Origin: Diploscapter coronatus
Taxonomy: Eukaryota > Nematoda > Chromadorea > Rhabditida > Rhabditidae
Direction of reading: 5' to 3'
NCBI GenBank assembly: GCA_964036155.1
Contig: OZ038422.1
Location: forward strand, 30,837,201-30,901,200
DNA length: 64,000 nucleotides
The number at the start of each line of letters is the position of its first letter. The first letter of the stretch is position 1. Positions 47,971 through 61,209 of this stretch are shown one piece after another. Both the position numbers and the translations under genes were made by a program. The notes beneath the pieces are model-generated. The model did no database searches. It saw only the letters and a list, made by a program, of their open reading frames with translations, and was not told where the DNA came from.

Positions 47971-49475
47971 GAAAGACAAGACACGACCTCAAGCCGTATG
48001 TGGATATGGTGAATGCACAATCTGTTGAGGGAAAGAATTATGACAGCGACAGACGGAGCAGAGGAGCTGAGCAGGACAAGTCAAGGAAGAAGAGGGCTCT
48101 TCCATCACAGAAAACCATGGCTCTAATCGGCTAATGTAAATTAGAGAGATCGGGTCAGATAGATTAGCAGCCATTTTCTGTTTGAACACTTTATGTGGGA
48201 AGGAGATTGGATTTGTAGCAAATGAAGAAGATATTCAATTTGCTGAAATACGGAGCGTCTCTTTATACAGAAAGAAAATTGAAGAAACAATAGATTAAAT
48301 TGAATATGGTAAACATTTGAATTAAAAATCCTATGAAGCCAGATAATTTTAGACCCAACCGTACAAAAATGTACAAGTCATCAAAATGACCATCAAACGA
48401 CAGGACAATGGATGACCGAATGCATTTTTTATCCGCGCGTTTTGCCAAAAAGATGCCACTTCATCTGACCAAATTGAATAATTAACGAGCCACTATTGCC
48501 CCATTAGATATGAATTTTCGTACAAAAAATAGAGAAGTATATTTTGAAGAATTCTTGAAAAGTTGCCAATCTTAAAACAAATAATGTTGATGAAAAGGAA
48601 GAAATGTATAAATTTTCAGGAAAAAAATACCAAGACAGTTCAGTTCTGAGCCTATCATAAATTTGTTTTACAGCTCAAGAACAAATTCGGCGATTCAGCA
48701 AAATCGAATGATTGATTCGTTGCTAGTTGATTAGAGGGAATGAAACCTGAGAGATTGCTGAACGCATCTCACAGCTATCAAAAATATGCCATGTAGGGGA
48801 GGAGGACAGGAGAGTGCACAATACTGATAAGAAGAGAAGGAGAGGCATTCCAGCCAAAAATTTATAATTTTCTTCTGTTCACAAAGGATTATGCATGCAT
48901 GGTTGAATTAAAGAAAAAGACAATTGATCCAGATAGGTCATGACATAATAGTTCAGAAGAACATTGCACTATTAGTATCTTTGAACTTAGCATCGCGTTT
49001 CTTTCTCCTAAATTATACAATTAGTCCAGCAGAATCTCAGACTAACACGAAACTTCTGCATAATATTGCACAGAAGAGCCATAAAAACTAATGTGCCTCT
49101 CTAAATCAGAGTTTCAATGGAGATGCTCATAGAAGCAAGGAAGAATAGAGCACAACAAAAGAGGAAATCTGTGGCTGCCCGAATAAATCAGGCATATCAA
49201 GCATATTTTACGGCTCTCACAAATCCCCTTAGGGATAATAAGCTATGTGTTGGGGCTATCAAATGAGGAAGAATGGGGGTCAGTCGCCTAAAAATGGACA
49301 TCAAAACAAGCACTCTGAATGGTATGGCAATATGACCAGCACAAACTGGAAGAGAACCAAGAGAAAGCATGGCTGTAACCTGGAAAGGTCCATAAAGAGG
49401 CAGTCCCAGGCATATAGAGAATGGAACAGAGATAACGAAGTCGGCACGACAGGGTTACAAAGGGCAGCATAGACA

Positions 49476-49498
49476 TAGAGAGAGAGTGAGAGAGAGAA
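49476..49498 (+). repeat. GA-rich microsatellite
   Basis: A short AG/GA run (AGAGAGAGAGTGAGAGAGAG) sits within a purine-rich part of the 18-kb gene-free stretch. Confidence 0.8.
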
Positions 49499-52264
49499 TA
49501 TGAGGCAAAATCTCACCAACCCGGCAAATTGGTATTTTGGTGCAACCGAGAAAGCTCCCAGAGGCTATTAAACTCGATCCCAAAGACGGAATAGGAACGG
49601 GACGCGAATCATCATAAAAGTTAATTAGAAGGGCAAACGATGAGACAAACAATCAAACTGCGAAAAGGCTCTGGGAAAATCTTAGAGTTAACCTCAAACC
49701 AAATAAATCTGAAACAGCCAAATTGAAAATCGAATTTGAGAATTTCTGCTAGATTGTCTTTCGAATGAGAAAAATAACTGGATTTTTTCTTTCTCATTAG
49801 AACCATATTCTTCTCAGTGTCTTCCAGTTTTTCATCGTAGTTCGACTGCTCTCAATATAAAAAGTGAATCCGCGCGCGGTAGTAAAGCGGTCGGAAAATT
49901 ATGAAGTCACTTCGCAGAGAAGAAGTAGGAGGAAATAGGAAAAGGAAGGAGGAACGCCGTGCGTCGAGGAAAAGAAAAATCGACGAAGGAACGAATACAT
50001 TATGCATTTTTATCGGAGGGAAACAATTCCAGAAAAGTAAGAAATAAAATCAAAAACTATAGCAAAGACAATAAGAAAATTAGATTTTCCCCCAAATAAC
50101 TGCCTGCAGTTTTACCTAATCTGAGAAAAAGAGGATAAACCTGTGAAAAGAGAGGCACACCCAAAATCAAGCACGAGGTAAAAAGTTGACTTTGACCACC
50201 ACCTTCATTCTTCTTTTCTAAATCAATTTTCACACAATAATACAGTAGAAAACATAGAACATGGATCTTCCAGAAAAAATATGCAGCTTCACATAATCTT
50301 GATAAGCAAAGGTACAAAATCAAGAAAGAAAGCAAGCAAGCATCAAAAAGACGACTCCGACCATTGCTCTCATCCCATTTTCTCTAGTCTCAATTCCAAT
50401 GCTGTGCACCATCAAAGAGAATCCCTTCCAAGACGAATTGAAAGGGAAACGAGCATGAGCATTGGAACGACTGCAAAGCGATGGACAGAAGAACATTGCC
50501 GAGTTGACTGGAGAATCAGAACCGAATAATGAGACCGAAAATGGAATTGCTGAGTTGAGGAATGCCGAAATAGCAGAGCATTTCGAGAGACGGAAGTTCT
50601 AAACAAGCAAAAGAAGAGAACGAAGAATAGGGCACTCCCCCTCATGACAGAGGCATTTATGCTGTTCATCCACGGCTAATTCGATAATGAATAGAAAATA
50701 GACGGGGCACTTGGACCTGGCCCAGAATCGGAATTAGAGAATGAGGAGTGAAAGGCGTGAAATTCCCCTAATATTGTCCAAATTATCCAGATGAAAGGCG
50801 GAAAGAGGTGCCGCCGGAATGAGCGCATTCACGAATGCGGAAAATCAGGACGAATTAGAGGTCAAAAGGATTGACCGCAAAATAACATGAGGGTAAAGTT
50901 GATTTTTGGGTGAGTTTTGTCAAATTTCTAAAAATATGAATACCGAAATCTATCTATTAGGGATATAAAAAAAACGGATAAAGGCGAAGCTAAAGGAAAG
51001 ATTGTGTTAAAAATTTATGACATTACAAAAAAAAATTCTCAAACTGAACTTAAATTCAGACCAGTTACTTATGAAGAACGATGAAATGTCATGATGAATG
51101 ATCAAGAGAAATGAATCACGGAAATAAAAGAAATCATGAATAGGGCTTGAAACTGTTCGTTTGAGTTTCGGAAAGTCTGAAACTATTGCGTAATGAAACA
51201 ATTAAGCAATGAAGCTAGTAGCATCCTGTTGCATTTGCGCAAAAACTGCTGAATCAGCCCATTTCGTCTATGGGCTACTGCTTTATTTCTTCCTTTCGAG
51301 CGAAGGAATCTCGCATTTGGTGCTAAATAACTCCCTGTCTGATAAGCACAATGGAACCAGCGAAGGAAGAAGTGAAGGAGGAGGACACAAAACAACCGGA
51401 AACCGATCGTCATCGATTAATCACCATTAGTATATTTTTAGCTTTTATGGGTCATTTAGAAAATTTATGATGTTATTAGTTTGGGGCATTGAATAATAAA
51501 CTTTTTGAGCAAACATTTTGAAAGATGGTCATGATGATTGAAAATAGTGGAGTGTTTAAAATTTAATAAAATGTAAGATATGCAAATCAACTCTTCTGGA
51601 AGACGAAAATAAACTAAATGGGAAAATCGCAAAAAAAAAAATTGGTATGAAAAAGAAGGAAACCGTGTAATTCATCTCATTTTGAATTTTCATGTTGAAA
51701 TCTTGTAAAATTCCGGATGAAGATCAGCTATATCGATAATGAATTTAGCAAATTCCTGCAATAATCGATTCAATCCAAATCTCGAGTCCATGTTTCTCTA
51801 TCTAGCCTGGCAGGAAATGGTCATGGCTAGCTCTGCCTGTGTATGAATTATGAATTGCAAGGAAGGATATATCGTAAATAGCCTTCGCCCTTCTCCCCTC
51901 TTTATTCCATTCCATTCTATTATATCGAAACGCATTGTATGTGCCTTCCATGTTACTTTCCTACTTCCAAACTACCACTTAGGTGACCTGGTTTTACGAG
52001 TTCTCTCCCTGAAACATGGGAACGAAATGTGATGGAAATGGTCACTTTCCTTGTTCCTTCCTTGCGAATTTCTTCCGCAACCGTTCGGAATTTCGTACGA
52101 ACACGTTACGCACGCGCGCATTTCTAAACTCTCTTTGCAGAGAAATAAGAGTAAAATCGGGCGCGAATTGAGCAAGAATGGGAGAAAAGGAGAAGGAAGG
52201 AAGGAAGGAGAACAGAAGAAATCACAGGGAAAATGGCATTGTGAACGCTGCGTGGTCATGAAAT

Positions 52265-52277
52265 GGGATATAAAAGC
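52265..52277 (+). promoter_or_regulatory. TATA-box-like site in gene-free region
   Basis: GGGATATAAAAGC is identical over 13 bases to the site at 34488-34500 upstream of the collagen. No downstream coding exon is visible, so if it is a promoter its transcript may be non-coding. Confidence 0.25.
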
Positions 52278-55200
52278 GGATCCGATGATGAGGATGTTTA
52301 CGGATCTGTGAGAAAGTGGAAGGGGTTTGGATAGAGATCGAGTAAATTCGAAAGTTATGGTTTGGGATTATGATCGAACACTTGATATTGCCATAATATT
52401 TTGCATTCTAAAAACCGTTCTTATAGTAGAGTTGTTTATCTTCTGGGTGAGCTGATCATGATGAGCCTGATATTTGGATACACGATTTTTGAATTAGCAG
52501 AATAAAAAGCAACAATTCAGTTCAGTTTCAAAAGTTTATCTAGAGTTCAAGAAGTAGGAATCCTCAAAAGTCTTTAATGAGCTGAAAACGAACTTGATAT
52601 CAGATAAATGAAAATCCAAATTTTAGATCAAGTAGTAAAAATTCAGGTTCAAAATTTAACGATAAGTCTAAAAATGCATATTTTCGTAAAAGAACTGCTG
52701 CATGCAGGAAAAATCTGCGGTAGTTTCAGATGGTCAAGGCCTTCATGGCCTAGGGCAATTTTGTCGTTGGACTCACTCTGCTAGCGGCAAGTGTGATATG
52801 CAAAAAGACAAAGCGAAAGGAAGAAAACGAGGAAAAGAGGATTGGGAATTGGAATGAGGGGGAGAAAATTAGGAGGACACAGAACAAGACAGGACATTGT
52901 CTGTGCATTGTATAACGAGAAGGAAATTAGAATGTTAGACAGAAACACAGAGAAAGAGGGGAAATCTTGAGGACATGCGGCATGATTGCTGCAGAAAACA
53001 TTGGAATTAATTGCACAAAAAGAATGTCCTCTCAAAATTTGACCTTTGCGTAATTTTACCTCTCAAATTTCAACCATCATTTGATTCGTATTTTGGTAGA
53101 AAATTGAAAGGACTAACAGACGCGCTGGTGTCGGATATGGCACATTTCGGCGCGATGAATGACCGGCCAAAATTGGAATTCGAAGGCTGTCCATCTATAG
53201 AAGGAGAAAAAAGGAATACTAAATCAGGCGGCAAAAATAATTATCTCATTCTTCCCAACAGCACTCTTCTCGATTTCCTCTGGCTCGATCTAAAAATACG
53301 ACTCGCCTTTCGGACTCTATCAGCGGATATAATCTGCTACGCTGGGAGAGGATGAGAAGAAGAAGAAAACCACCAAGAATATCTTGCTCCAATGAATAAA
53401 TCATCAAACGTATCAGTACCAAAATAGAAGGGTGGTCATTCCTTGGTCAATAGAGAAAAGACGAATTTCTATGAGTTTCTAAATTTTGTGGTACAGTAAG
53501 TTTTGCCTTCAAGACTAAAGAACTGAAGTGCTCGGGATCTATTTGAAAAAGTATAGGAGTCTTAGGATACAAAAAATCTCGGAATCAGAACTCCAAACAC
53601 CCCTATTATAGAATAGGAATGCTCATGGACAATTCAACTCCTATCCGAATCTAATCCATAGCAATCCAATTATTGTTTTCTCAAAATGCCTAATTTTAGC
53701 TGGACAGTTCTTTTCCAGTTTACGATGATCATGTCACACCGAGTCATGAATTATTTAGAAACCGAAAAATTTGATATGTAAGAGAAAATTGAAAATTCTG
53801 TCAGATCGATCAGTGTCATCCTCTGAAGAGGGAGAGCGGACAGGAGAAATCATGTCAAAAATGCAGCTGCACAAGGGCTGACCATATTATTGTTGTTGAA
53901 TGTTGAATGCTGAATATGAATCAGACATGAAAAATCAGTTACGAAATTTTACAACAATATTTCATAGTTCAATTTTAACCCTTCTTCAAGCTAATCAACT
54001 CTTCGAACAGTACAATTTTATGAACTGTCAATCAGTGATTGACAATCCGTGGTTCAAATTAGAAAGTTCCGAATGAAAATCGAAAAAGGTTTCAGAAAAC
54101 AAAGGCGATACTCTGCTGAATGATAAAATCAATCAGTCAATGAAAAATTTACGTGCAAAACAATTCAGAGCCATATTATGAGTTTTCTTTCTAGAACAGT
54201 CTGAATTTCAAATGGCTAAAATAAAAGTTAGACCCTGTAGAAATTTTCGTAGGAAAGTCGAAAGTACGTAAGAAATTAGAAATTCGTAGGTAGACTGTCT
54301 GTGCCTTCCACCTTTCCTTTGACCGGTGTCCATGTCATTTATTTGAATGGGTATTCAGGCGATATGAGTATGAGCTCCTTCCTTCCTTCTTTTCCCCTTT
54401 TCTCACTTCCAACCCGTCTATTCATTCATTTCGCGAGTAATTCACACTTGTTGTCAAGTAGCCCCAGGCATAAACGAGTCACAGGCAAGCAGGCAGAGAG
54501 AATGAAGGAAGAAAATGGGAGGACAGGTGCACAACTGACTGACTGCATGTGCAGCAGTCATTCAGACTGCCATCCAAACCTCTCGACTAATCGTTTTCCA
54601 CCAGAACACCGCTTTGTCATTTGCGTCATTTCGGCTCGCTTTCATTAAGTGAATTTATTGGTGTTTGAGAGTAATTGGTGATCATTAAAATCGAAACAGG
54701 TGAAAAATCGCCTAGAAACCAATATCGAGGTTTAACTCAGAAATGGGGCAAGAAATTCAAATCTGACACTTTTAAAAGCATGATTTGGATTGCAATAGCG
54801 AAGATGGCTGACAATCAATTTCGACTTCATGGTAAAAATTCGGTTCCTTTAATTTCTGATTTAAGGCAAAGAAAATATCATGCCCATAGAGTTACCAAGA
54901 AATACTATTTCTCCACGAATCCATAGCAAAACGATTGCAATAGAATAATAAAGGGTTGATCAGTTTTGTCTAAAGTGGCAAATGCAGAAATTCGCTCCTT
55001 CCATTCTCACGTTGCACTTTTATTTATTTGCGATGGTGACAGATTTGGCTCGGCTGCCAGAACGAAGAGCGCGAAATAAGAAAATGAGAGGAGCGAGATA
55101 AGCGTCTTATAGCTGCAGAAGATGCAGAAGAATGGGCAGAATGAACGAGCATCGCACTGCTAATGACTGTAATTAACGAGGCGACAGGTAGGCAATCCCA

Positions 55201-58200
55201 CTCGAAAGATAACAACATTTTGATACACTAAATTGATTGAGGAGATGAGAATTTTTTCGTTTTGAGAAAAACATATTGGCTGACTTGCGAATCTTCACTC
55301 TGGTGCATAAAAAATAAACACAAGTTCAAGGAGGAATGTACCAAGGAACAATGAAATTTACACTTCGTAGAGCTTTTGCCTATTACTTGATTTTCATTAA
55401 ATATTAGTTAAAAATCATTTCCTCTGAAAAATTACTCTACAGTATTCTTAACTTTGAAAACACGCGAATAAATAATATCTTGTCGAACTATTTGCACCAA
55501 CAATGAGCAAGCGACAATAAAATTTCAATGGCAAAAACTTGAGCATTGAATGATTGTGCCATGATTTTTGCCAAAATTCCGATCATAAAATTGTCGAAAA
55601 TGGATCGGGAAGAAGATGAAAGTAAAGAGCGTATGAAGGAGCCTATCGCCCTATAAAGAAGCCTTTCCCAAAAAGGAGAAAGAGGAGACTTGGCAAACAT
55701 TCGAGAAATAGTCCGAGGAGAAAAGAAGTAGAGGCAGATAAAAATGGTTGGACATATTATGTGGCAGGAGCAAATAGGTAAGAGTATTGGCTTGGGAAGG
55801 CAAAGGTTGAACAGCCTGACTTAGCCTCTCTATCGTTCTGACTATTCGACTCGATCGGCAAGTTTAGCTGCTGACTCAACAATTGGCTGGCAAAATAGCC
55901 ATTCGACAAACTTTGACAGGCCTCTTGGGAAAATATCGCCGAGAGGATTAGACCATAGACGATATGCAAATGCAATTGTAACAGTATCAAATCGTTCCAG
56001 AATAGCTATAGGCATTACGATGCCTCTGTGGCGAAGCTTCACAGAAGAGTAATTTTCGAAAACGAATACAAATTAATTCATTCGGGTTTTCAAAATTAAA
56101 GCTAAACAAATTGCATAGGATTAAACCATTGAAGAATACTTACAAGAATTACACTGATTCGAAGGACACTTTAAAAAATTAGGAAATTTGCGAAAGAAAG
56201 GTAAAGAAATAGTACGTCCCCTATCTTTACAAAATCATGAAAGACTTTCAAGTGACGATATTCTAAAGACGAATTTTACGATTTACGATATCTGACTTCA
56301 AATTTCTAAGAAATAGCTGAATAAACACATCGAACTACTGGCGGTTGTAAAATGCAGATGTGCGAAGAGTCGAAGGAGCAAGAAAAAGTCAGACAAGTGA
56401 CGAAATTTGCAATCTGAGATAAAATATCGCAACAAAGGTTTTGTCAAAGCTTCAAAGGAAATTCAGAATGACAAAAAAGGCTTCGGAAAGAAAAGTCACA
56501 AATTTTAGGTAGTCTCGTAAGCATGTTTGTATTCAGGTAAGTAGATTTAGGGCAAGGAAGTCTGCGCAATGGCGGCAAATTCAAAGGGAGATCTCGCGTG
56601 CAAGAGGGTGGAGTCGAAAACGGAAAGAAAGGGAGAGGAAAAATCTCCCATACAGGTGCACTGGCAAAAGGCAAAGACTGTCAATCATTCTACGAATTAA
56701 ATCACAATCATTTTGATTTCCTCTGGACATGCCAAAGATTGCCAGACTGACTGACATGGAAATTATGAAAATCGCCATTGATCGAATGCTGGCAAGAATT
56801 AAGAAATTGAATATCGATTTCTTTCAAAGAAACGAACCAAATTCAATAGCTAAATCTGTCATTTTTCAAATAAAAATCATGGGAAAGCTGTTTTGGCAGA
56901 CAAAATTGTAAATTATTCAAGCTAAATTCGAGATAAACGAGAATATTTGTCTTTGACCAAAAGCTTACTGGCCTAGGACCTCAAAAACAATCGATGGATG
57001 GTCAAAAATAACAAACTGAAAATAGCATCATCTGAACATTTGAATAGAAACTCTTCCTACGCGGCATTCTGGATTTGTGAATCAGAAAGAAAAAGATTCA
57101 TGATTTGGGCAAAAGGAGCAAAGATGTAAATCTCTTCTGTACCAATTCGGTATTTCTAATCTAGAAGAAAACGCATTCTTTTTCTCACACATTCGATAGT
57201 TTTTTTCCAATAAAAAGTCCAAGGACTTTTCTTCTACTCCAATAAATATTTTCTTTCCTTATTCATACGCGTTTTTTGCTATCTGAATTTGCACAAGCAC
57301 TGCAAGATGTCCTAAATTGTATCTCGCATTCAAAAGATGTGGGCAGTATCAATAAAAGTGTAAGATTGAAGACAAATTTTGCAAATCAAATATCGTCTTA
57401 TGGCGACAAAATCAGAAAATCTCATAGAATTTTCTTATAGTCGTGTCACATTTATGTGATTCTTCGAAGTAAAACAGCGGCGTCCTTCTTAAACCTAAAA
57501 CCTTCATTAGACACCTCGAACTATCTAACATATCATCAAATACGCCCATCGAAATAAAATTGGTAACATTAGGTCGGGAGAACTTTGGAAAGTAAAAACT
57601 TGGCCGGTTGAAAATCAAACTGCGGAACTTTAGCAATAAGAGCATAAGTAATCCAGATTTTTCTTCAAACTCCAATAAAAATGATTGCGCAGAGTCAGTT
57701 GATGCGCAATTTACCCAAAATAGCAATAAGTTAATCCTAAACGGATTTAGAAAGTTTCATAAGTGGGTGAAAGTTATGATTGACGCAATTTAGAGTGGAT
57801 ATCACTTATTGGATCTGGGTGTGAATGGACCAAAACAAATTTGAGGTGTGGGTCAAAAAGAGCCTCTAAGCCAACACAACACTTGAATATTTCTGACCCT
57901 TCTTGGCGATTGCGCATGATTATAAGAAGAGAAAAAATAAAGGGCGAATCATAACCTCGGCCATTGCGCTGCTTCATTTTCTATGCTAATATCTTTATCA
58001 TGCAGAAACTAAATAGTACGAGAATTCGGGAGAGGGAAAGAAGCAGGTGCGTTGCGCAACGGTACGCAAGTCGGGTTGCTGGATGGAGGAAAACGGAAGA
58101 AGAAGATGAAAATAGAGACGAAGAAGTGAAATGAGAGAGAACCACACAGCTCGGGGATAATCCATTTAGCAAATTCCGACTGTGCAGACAGAAAATGGTA

Positions 58201-60102
58201 GTCTCTCTTAGGGAACTTAGAGAAAATAAGTCAAATTTTATCGACAAATTACAAATTTATCAATCCTTTGCTATGAAATTGATCAATAAGTTCGTAGATT
58301 TTTTATGAGAATCTTTCGCCGTTTCAAATTAAACAAGAACGAAGACATTATTATGATTGTGCAGAATAATCGATAAATTTTATGAAGAAGCCTAAATTCC
58401 CCATATCGCAAAATTATGACGAGATTTTGAGAGAAGCAAACTTTGTATGAAATCTTGGCAATACAATATTTATGATATTGTAAACATTAATAAAAAAGAA
58501 TTCATGAAGATAAGCGTGAGAATGGTCGTAAATTATCTATCGATGGTACGATTGTAAATCGCTGATTAGAGAATGATAACGACTGTATCCTCGGGAAAAA
58601 GTATCATCATCAGCTGACAAAAATAGCAGTTACTATGAGATTGATAAAAATCGATAGAGTACATTTTAGATCATTTTGGATGGTTCGAGCTAATATAAGA
58701 ACTGCAACAAGTCAAAGTGTGAAACGATGGACAACCCACCAAATATGCAAACGGATGGCTTTTGGTTTCTCTAATTCTCTAGAATTACAGTAGTCCATGA
58801 GCAAGGCTGAGCAAATACGTGAAATATTGTGCGAAATTAGGAGATAAAATGTATCCGAGTCGATCTCAAATCCCAGCCCCACGAGCACATCCTGACAGGT
58901 ATTGTCCACACATCAAAGGTGCTAAACGCTTGGAATAAGAGTGGGTTGGAAAATGCGCGGTAAATGGAACAACCTATTTGCAAGTCAAAAAATCTTACTG
59001 TGGGAAAATCGTCGTATTATTTACAAATCGATAAAATGAACCGTTTTGTGAATATTCATCATCGAAATTTTTGTTGAAAGTAAAGAAAGGACAAACACAT
59101 TAACAGTAAAGATAGTTTCGGTTGTAAACCAACTCATACAAAGTTAGAAAATAGTCGATCGATAAAAATATCTTCAAATGAACAATGACTCGTCAATGAT
59201 GATCAAATCCTTTACCGATCCGATCGAATAATTGCCTATCGCAATCTCGATCTTGATTGCTCCGCTAATTAACTTTCTTCCGTCTGTATCTTTGATTTCT
59301 CTTGCAAGTCTTTTATCTCAAACTCGGCTACTGATTTCTGTATGGCATGTGCCGCATAGAATATTCAGAAGGAATATTGACGGATATCAATCAAGAATGA
59401 GTGAATTTATTCGGAAGGACTTGTTGTTTCTCTACTTCTCTCGGTTTTTCTCTCCATTTCTCGAAATCATATGCTCTTTCCTCGATCTGTCATTCCCATT
59501 CTTCTCTGGCTTTCAACGGCAGCAGTCAATGGGATGACATATCTAATTATTGTGAGGAAAGGCGGTCGGACAAAGGACTGGCGCTGGGCACTGGGATGAA
59601 AGCTATGAAAGCGGTGCGATTCTATTCCAGACTCGCAGGCCAAATGCCGTATCCCCTGGGCTTTATCACAAAGGATGCAAATAAGCGAGAAGCGGTCAAG
59701 GGATACAAAAATCAGTTTTTCTAACAAATTCCAAAAGGAAAAATAAATCCGGACAAAGTTGTGAGAATATTTGTGTCTAATAGGGTTTGGGAAGAAACTT
59801 GTGTTGTTCGATAGGTCATTTGAGACAATTTCTGTTCCGAAAATGATTTAGGAACATTTTGTTTAACGAAATATTTGGAAGAATTTCTGCTCGATATTCA
59901 ACTCTGAAATTCTAATAAGACATCTTTCGGCTCCGTTTTCGAAGATTTATATATCTAATTTTCCAACCAACCGATCAAGTTACCGTAAAGTTTCATAAAC
60001 TTCCGTTAATGAATTACATCTCTCATACTGGTGTGTATCTGCTTATAGCCTAGTAGTGCATCTTCAAATAAAGGGAGCATGTTTGACCGTGTGGCTACTT
60101 AC

Positions 60103-60195
60103 TAGTCCACTCTTGTCCCAGTCAATGTTTGCATGACATACCAGCGGCAAGGAATAAAGAACCAACAGACCAGCAGAAGAACTCCGTTGAGCAAC
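60103..60195 (-). CDS. Orphan coding exon, hydrophobic, family unknown
   Basis: A 93-base stretch lies between a CTGATATAG acceptor and a CTA|GTAAGT donor. Starting one base in, it reads LLNGVLLLVCWFFIPCRWY followed by VMQTLTGTRVD, one hydrophobic helix with a basic turn. Both splice signals are strong and the frame stays open to the donor. No joining exon was found within 1 kb either side. It may belong to a multi-pass membrane protein gene with large introns, perhaps one that spans part of the gene-free stretch. Confidence 0.35.
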
Positions 60196-61209
60196 CTATA
60201 TCAGTTGAGATCAATAATTCATATTAATGCAGGAGATAATTTCTGGGCGTTTAAAATTTTAATTTAGATCCACAAAGACTTGCAGATGACTGAGTTTTTG
60301 AATCGATGTTTCATATGAGTTTTGAGATGTTTTGCTTATCTTTGGAGGATCCTAACGCAATGAAATTGTAAACTACACCTTGTCAAATGGAATTCTCATG
60401 CAATCCAGGCTATAGGCTGTACTTCACTCGAACTCGGGTCGATAATGGAATAACTCAAGGTGGTTGTTCGGCTAGATGGATCTGGACCTATTACTGTTGG
60501 ATACAGTACCGATAGAGAATTCATTGACATGTGTGTTTGCAGGCGTTACGTGTATTTTAAGAGCTTATGCATGTAAACCGGCGTAGAATGTTTTTCGAAC
60601 AAGTTTGAAGCAATGTATTGATATGGATGAAACTTTTAGCCTTTGAAAAAGATATCGATCAAATCAAATCATAATAATTCTCCAAGCTTCATTCGGACAG
60701 TCTCAGTAATTTGAAACGGTAATGATCAATATGAAAGACTTTCATAAAGAATATATTTATTGGCTAATTAATTTTATTCCTGTTTGCTATGATATTGTTG
60801 AATATTTAAAAGAATTTTTTTTATTTTTGAATTTCCTTTTATCATCGCGACGCACGAGGATCAACGCAGAGGTTTCATTCATAAACTTCAAGAAATTAGT
60901 TTAAAGCTGAAAAAGAACATTTTAAATACCTAGTTGAGCGTCTGAAGGTTACAAAATTCTGGGTTTGCTTTTTAATTTAATTCTAGCGTCTGATGAAATG
61001 TCATCTTCATAACGCAAACTAGGCTCAGGTTTTAACACTTTCATTTAAATATCATCAAATTTCATCTCTAAATTATATTCTAAAATTTTTCATTTATATT
61101 TCAACACTTTTCTTCGACACATGATTTCTTATTCGTTCAAAGATATGCATAACTAAATCTTCACAATTTAATTTTTTTAAAATTTTCTTATTCTATCAAG
61201 TTTTTAGGA
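60196..61209. other. No supported gene
   Basis: Around 60360-60500 both strands stay open with cysteine- or proline-rich readings but lack paired splice sites. The remainder is AT-rich and contains the promoter region of the receptor gene at 61210. Confidence 0.4.

Larger units (their letters stand above)
41921..60102. other. 18-kb stretch with no supportable gene
   Basis: No open frame here shows family resemblance, and none of the frames joins to another through good splice sites. Long parts of the + strand are purine-rich (for example 43250-43450, 48000-48100, 52140-52230), alternating with AT-rich DNA. It contains poly-A, a GA run, a ~79-bp tandem repeat and TATA-like sites, listed separately. 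It could be the upstream control region of dgn-1, a large intron of a gene with exons outside the window, or a host for non-coding RNAs. I found no tRNA, rRNA or spliced-leader gene by eye. Confidence 0.5.

Noticed and set aside
47609..47992. 127-codon minus-strand open frame
   Set aside because: It spans a diverged ~79-bp tandem repeat whose unit length keeps frames open; its residue composition is unlike a protein.
49245..49472. 75-codon open frame in purine-rich DNA
   Set aside because: Charged low-complexity product typical of GA-rich DNA; no support.
54301..54648. 115-codon open frame
   Set aside because: Starts and ends in low-complexity DNA, with no conserved motif and no splice partners.
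60360..60500. Cysteine-rich reading on + and proline/serine-rich reading on -
   Set aside because: Neither strand has paired splice sites in the right phase; both are open by chance over a short distance.
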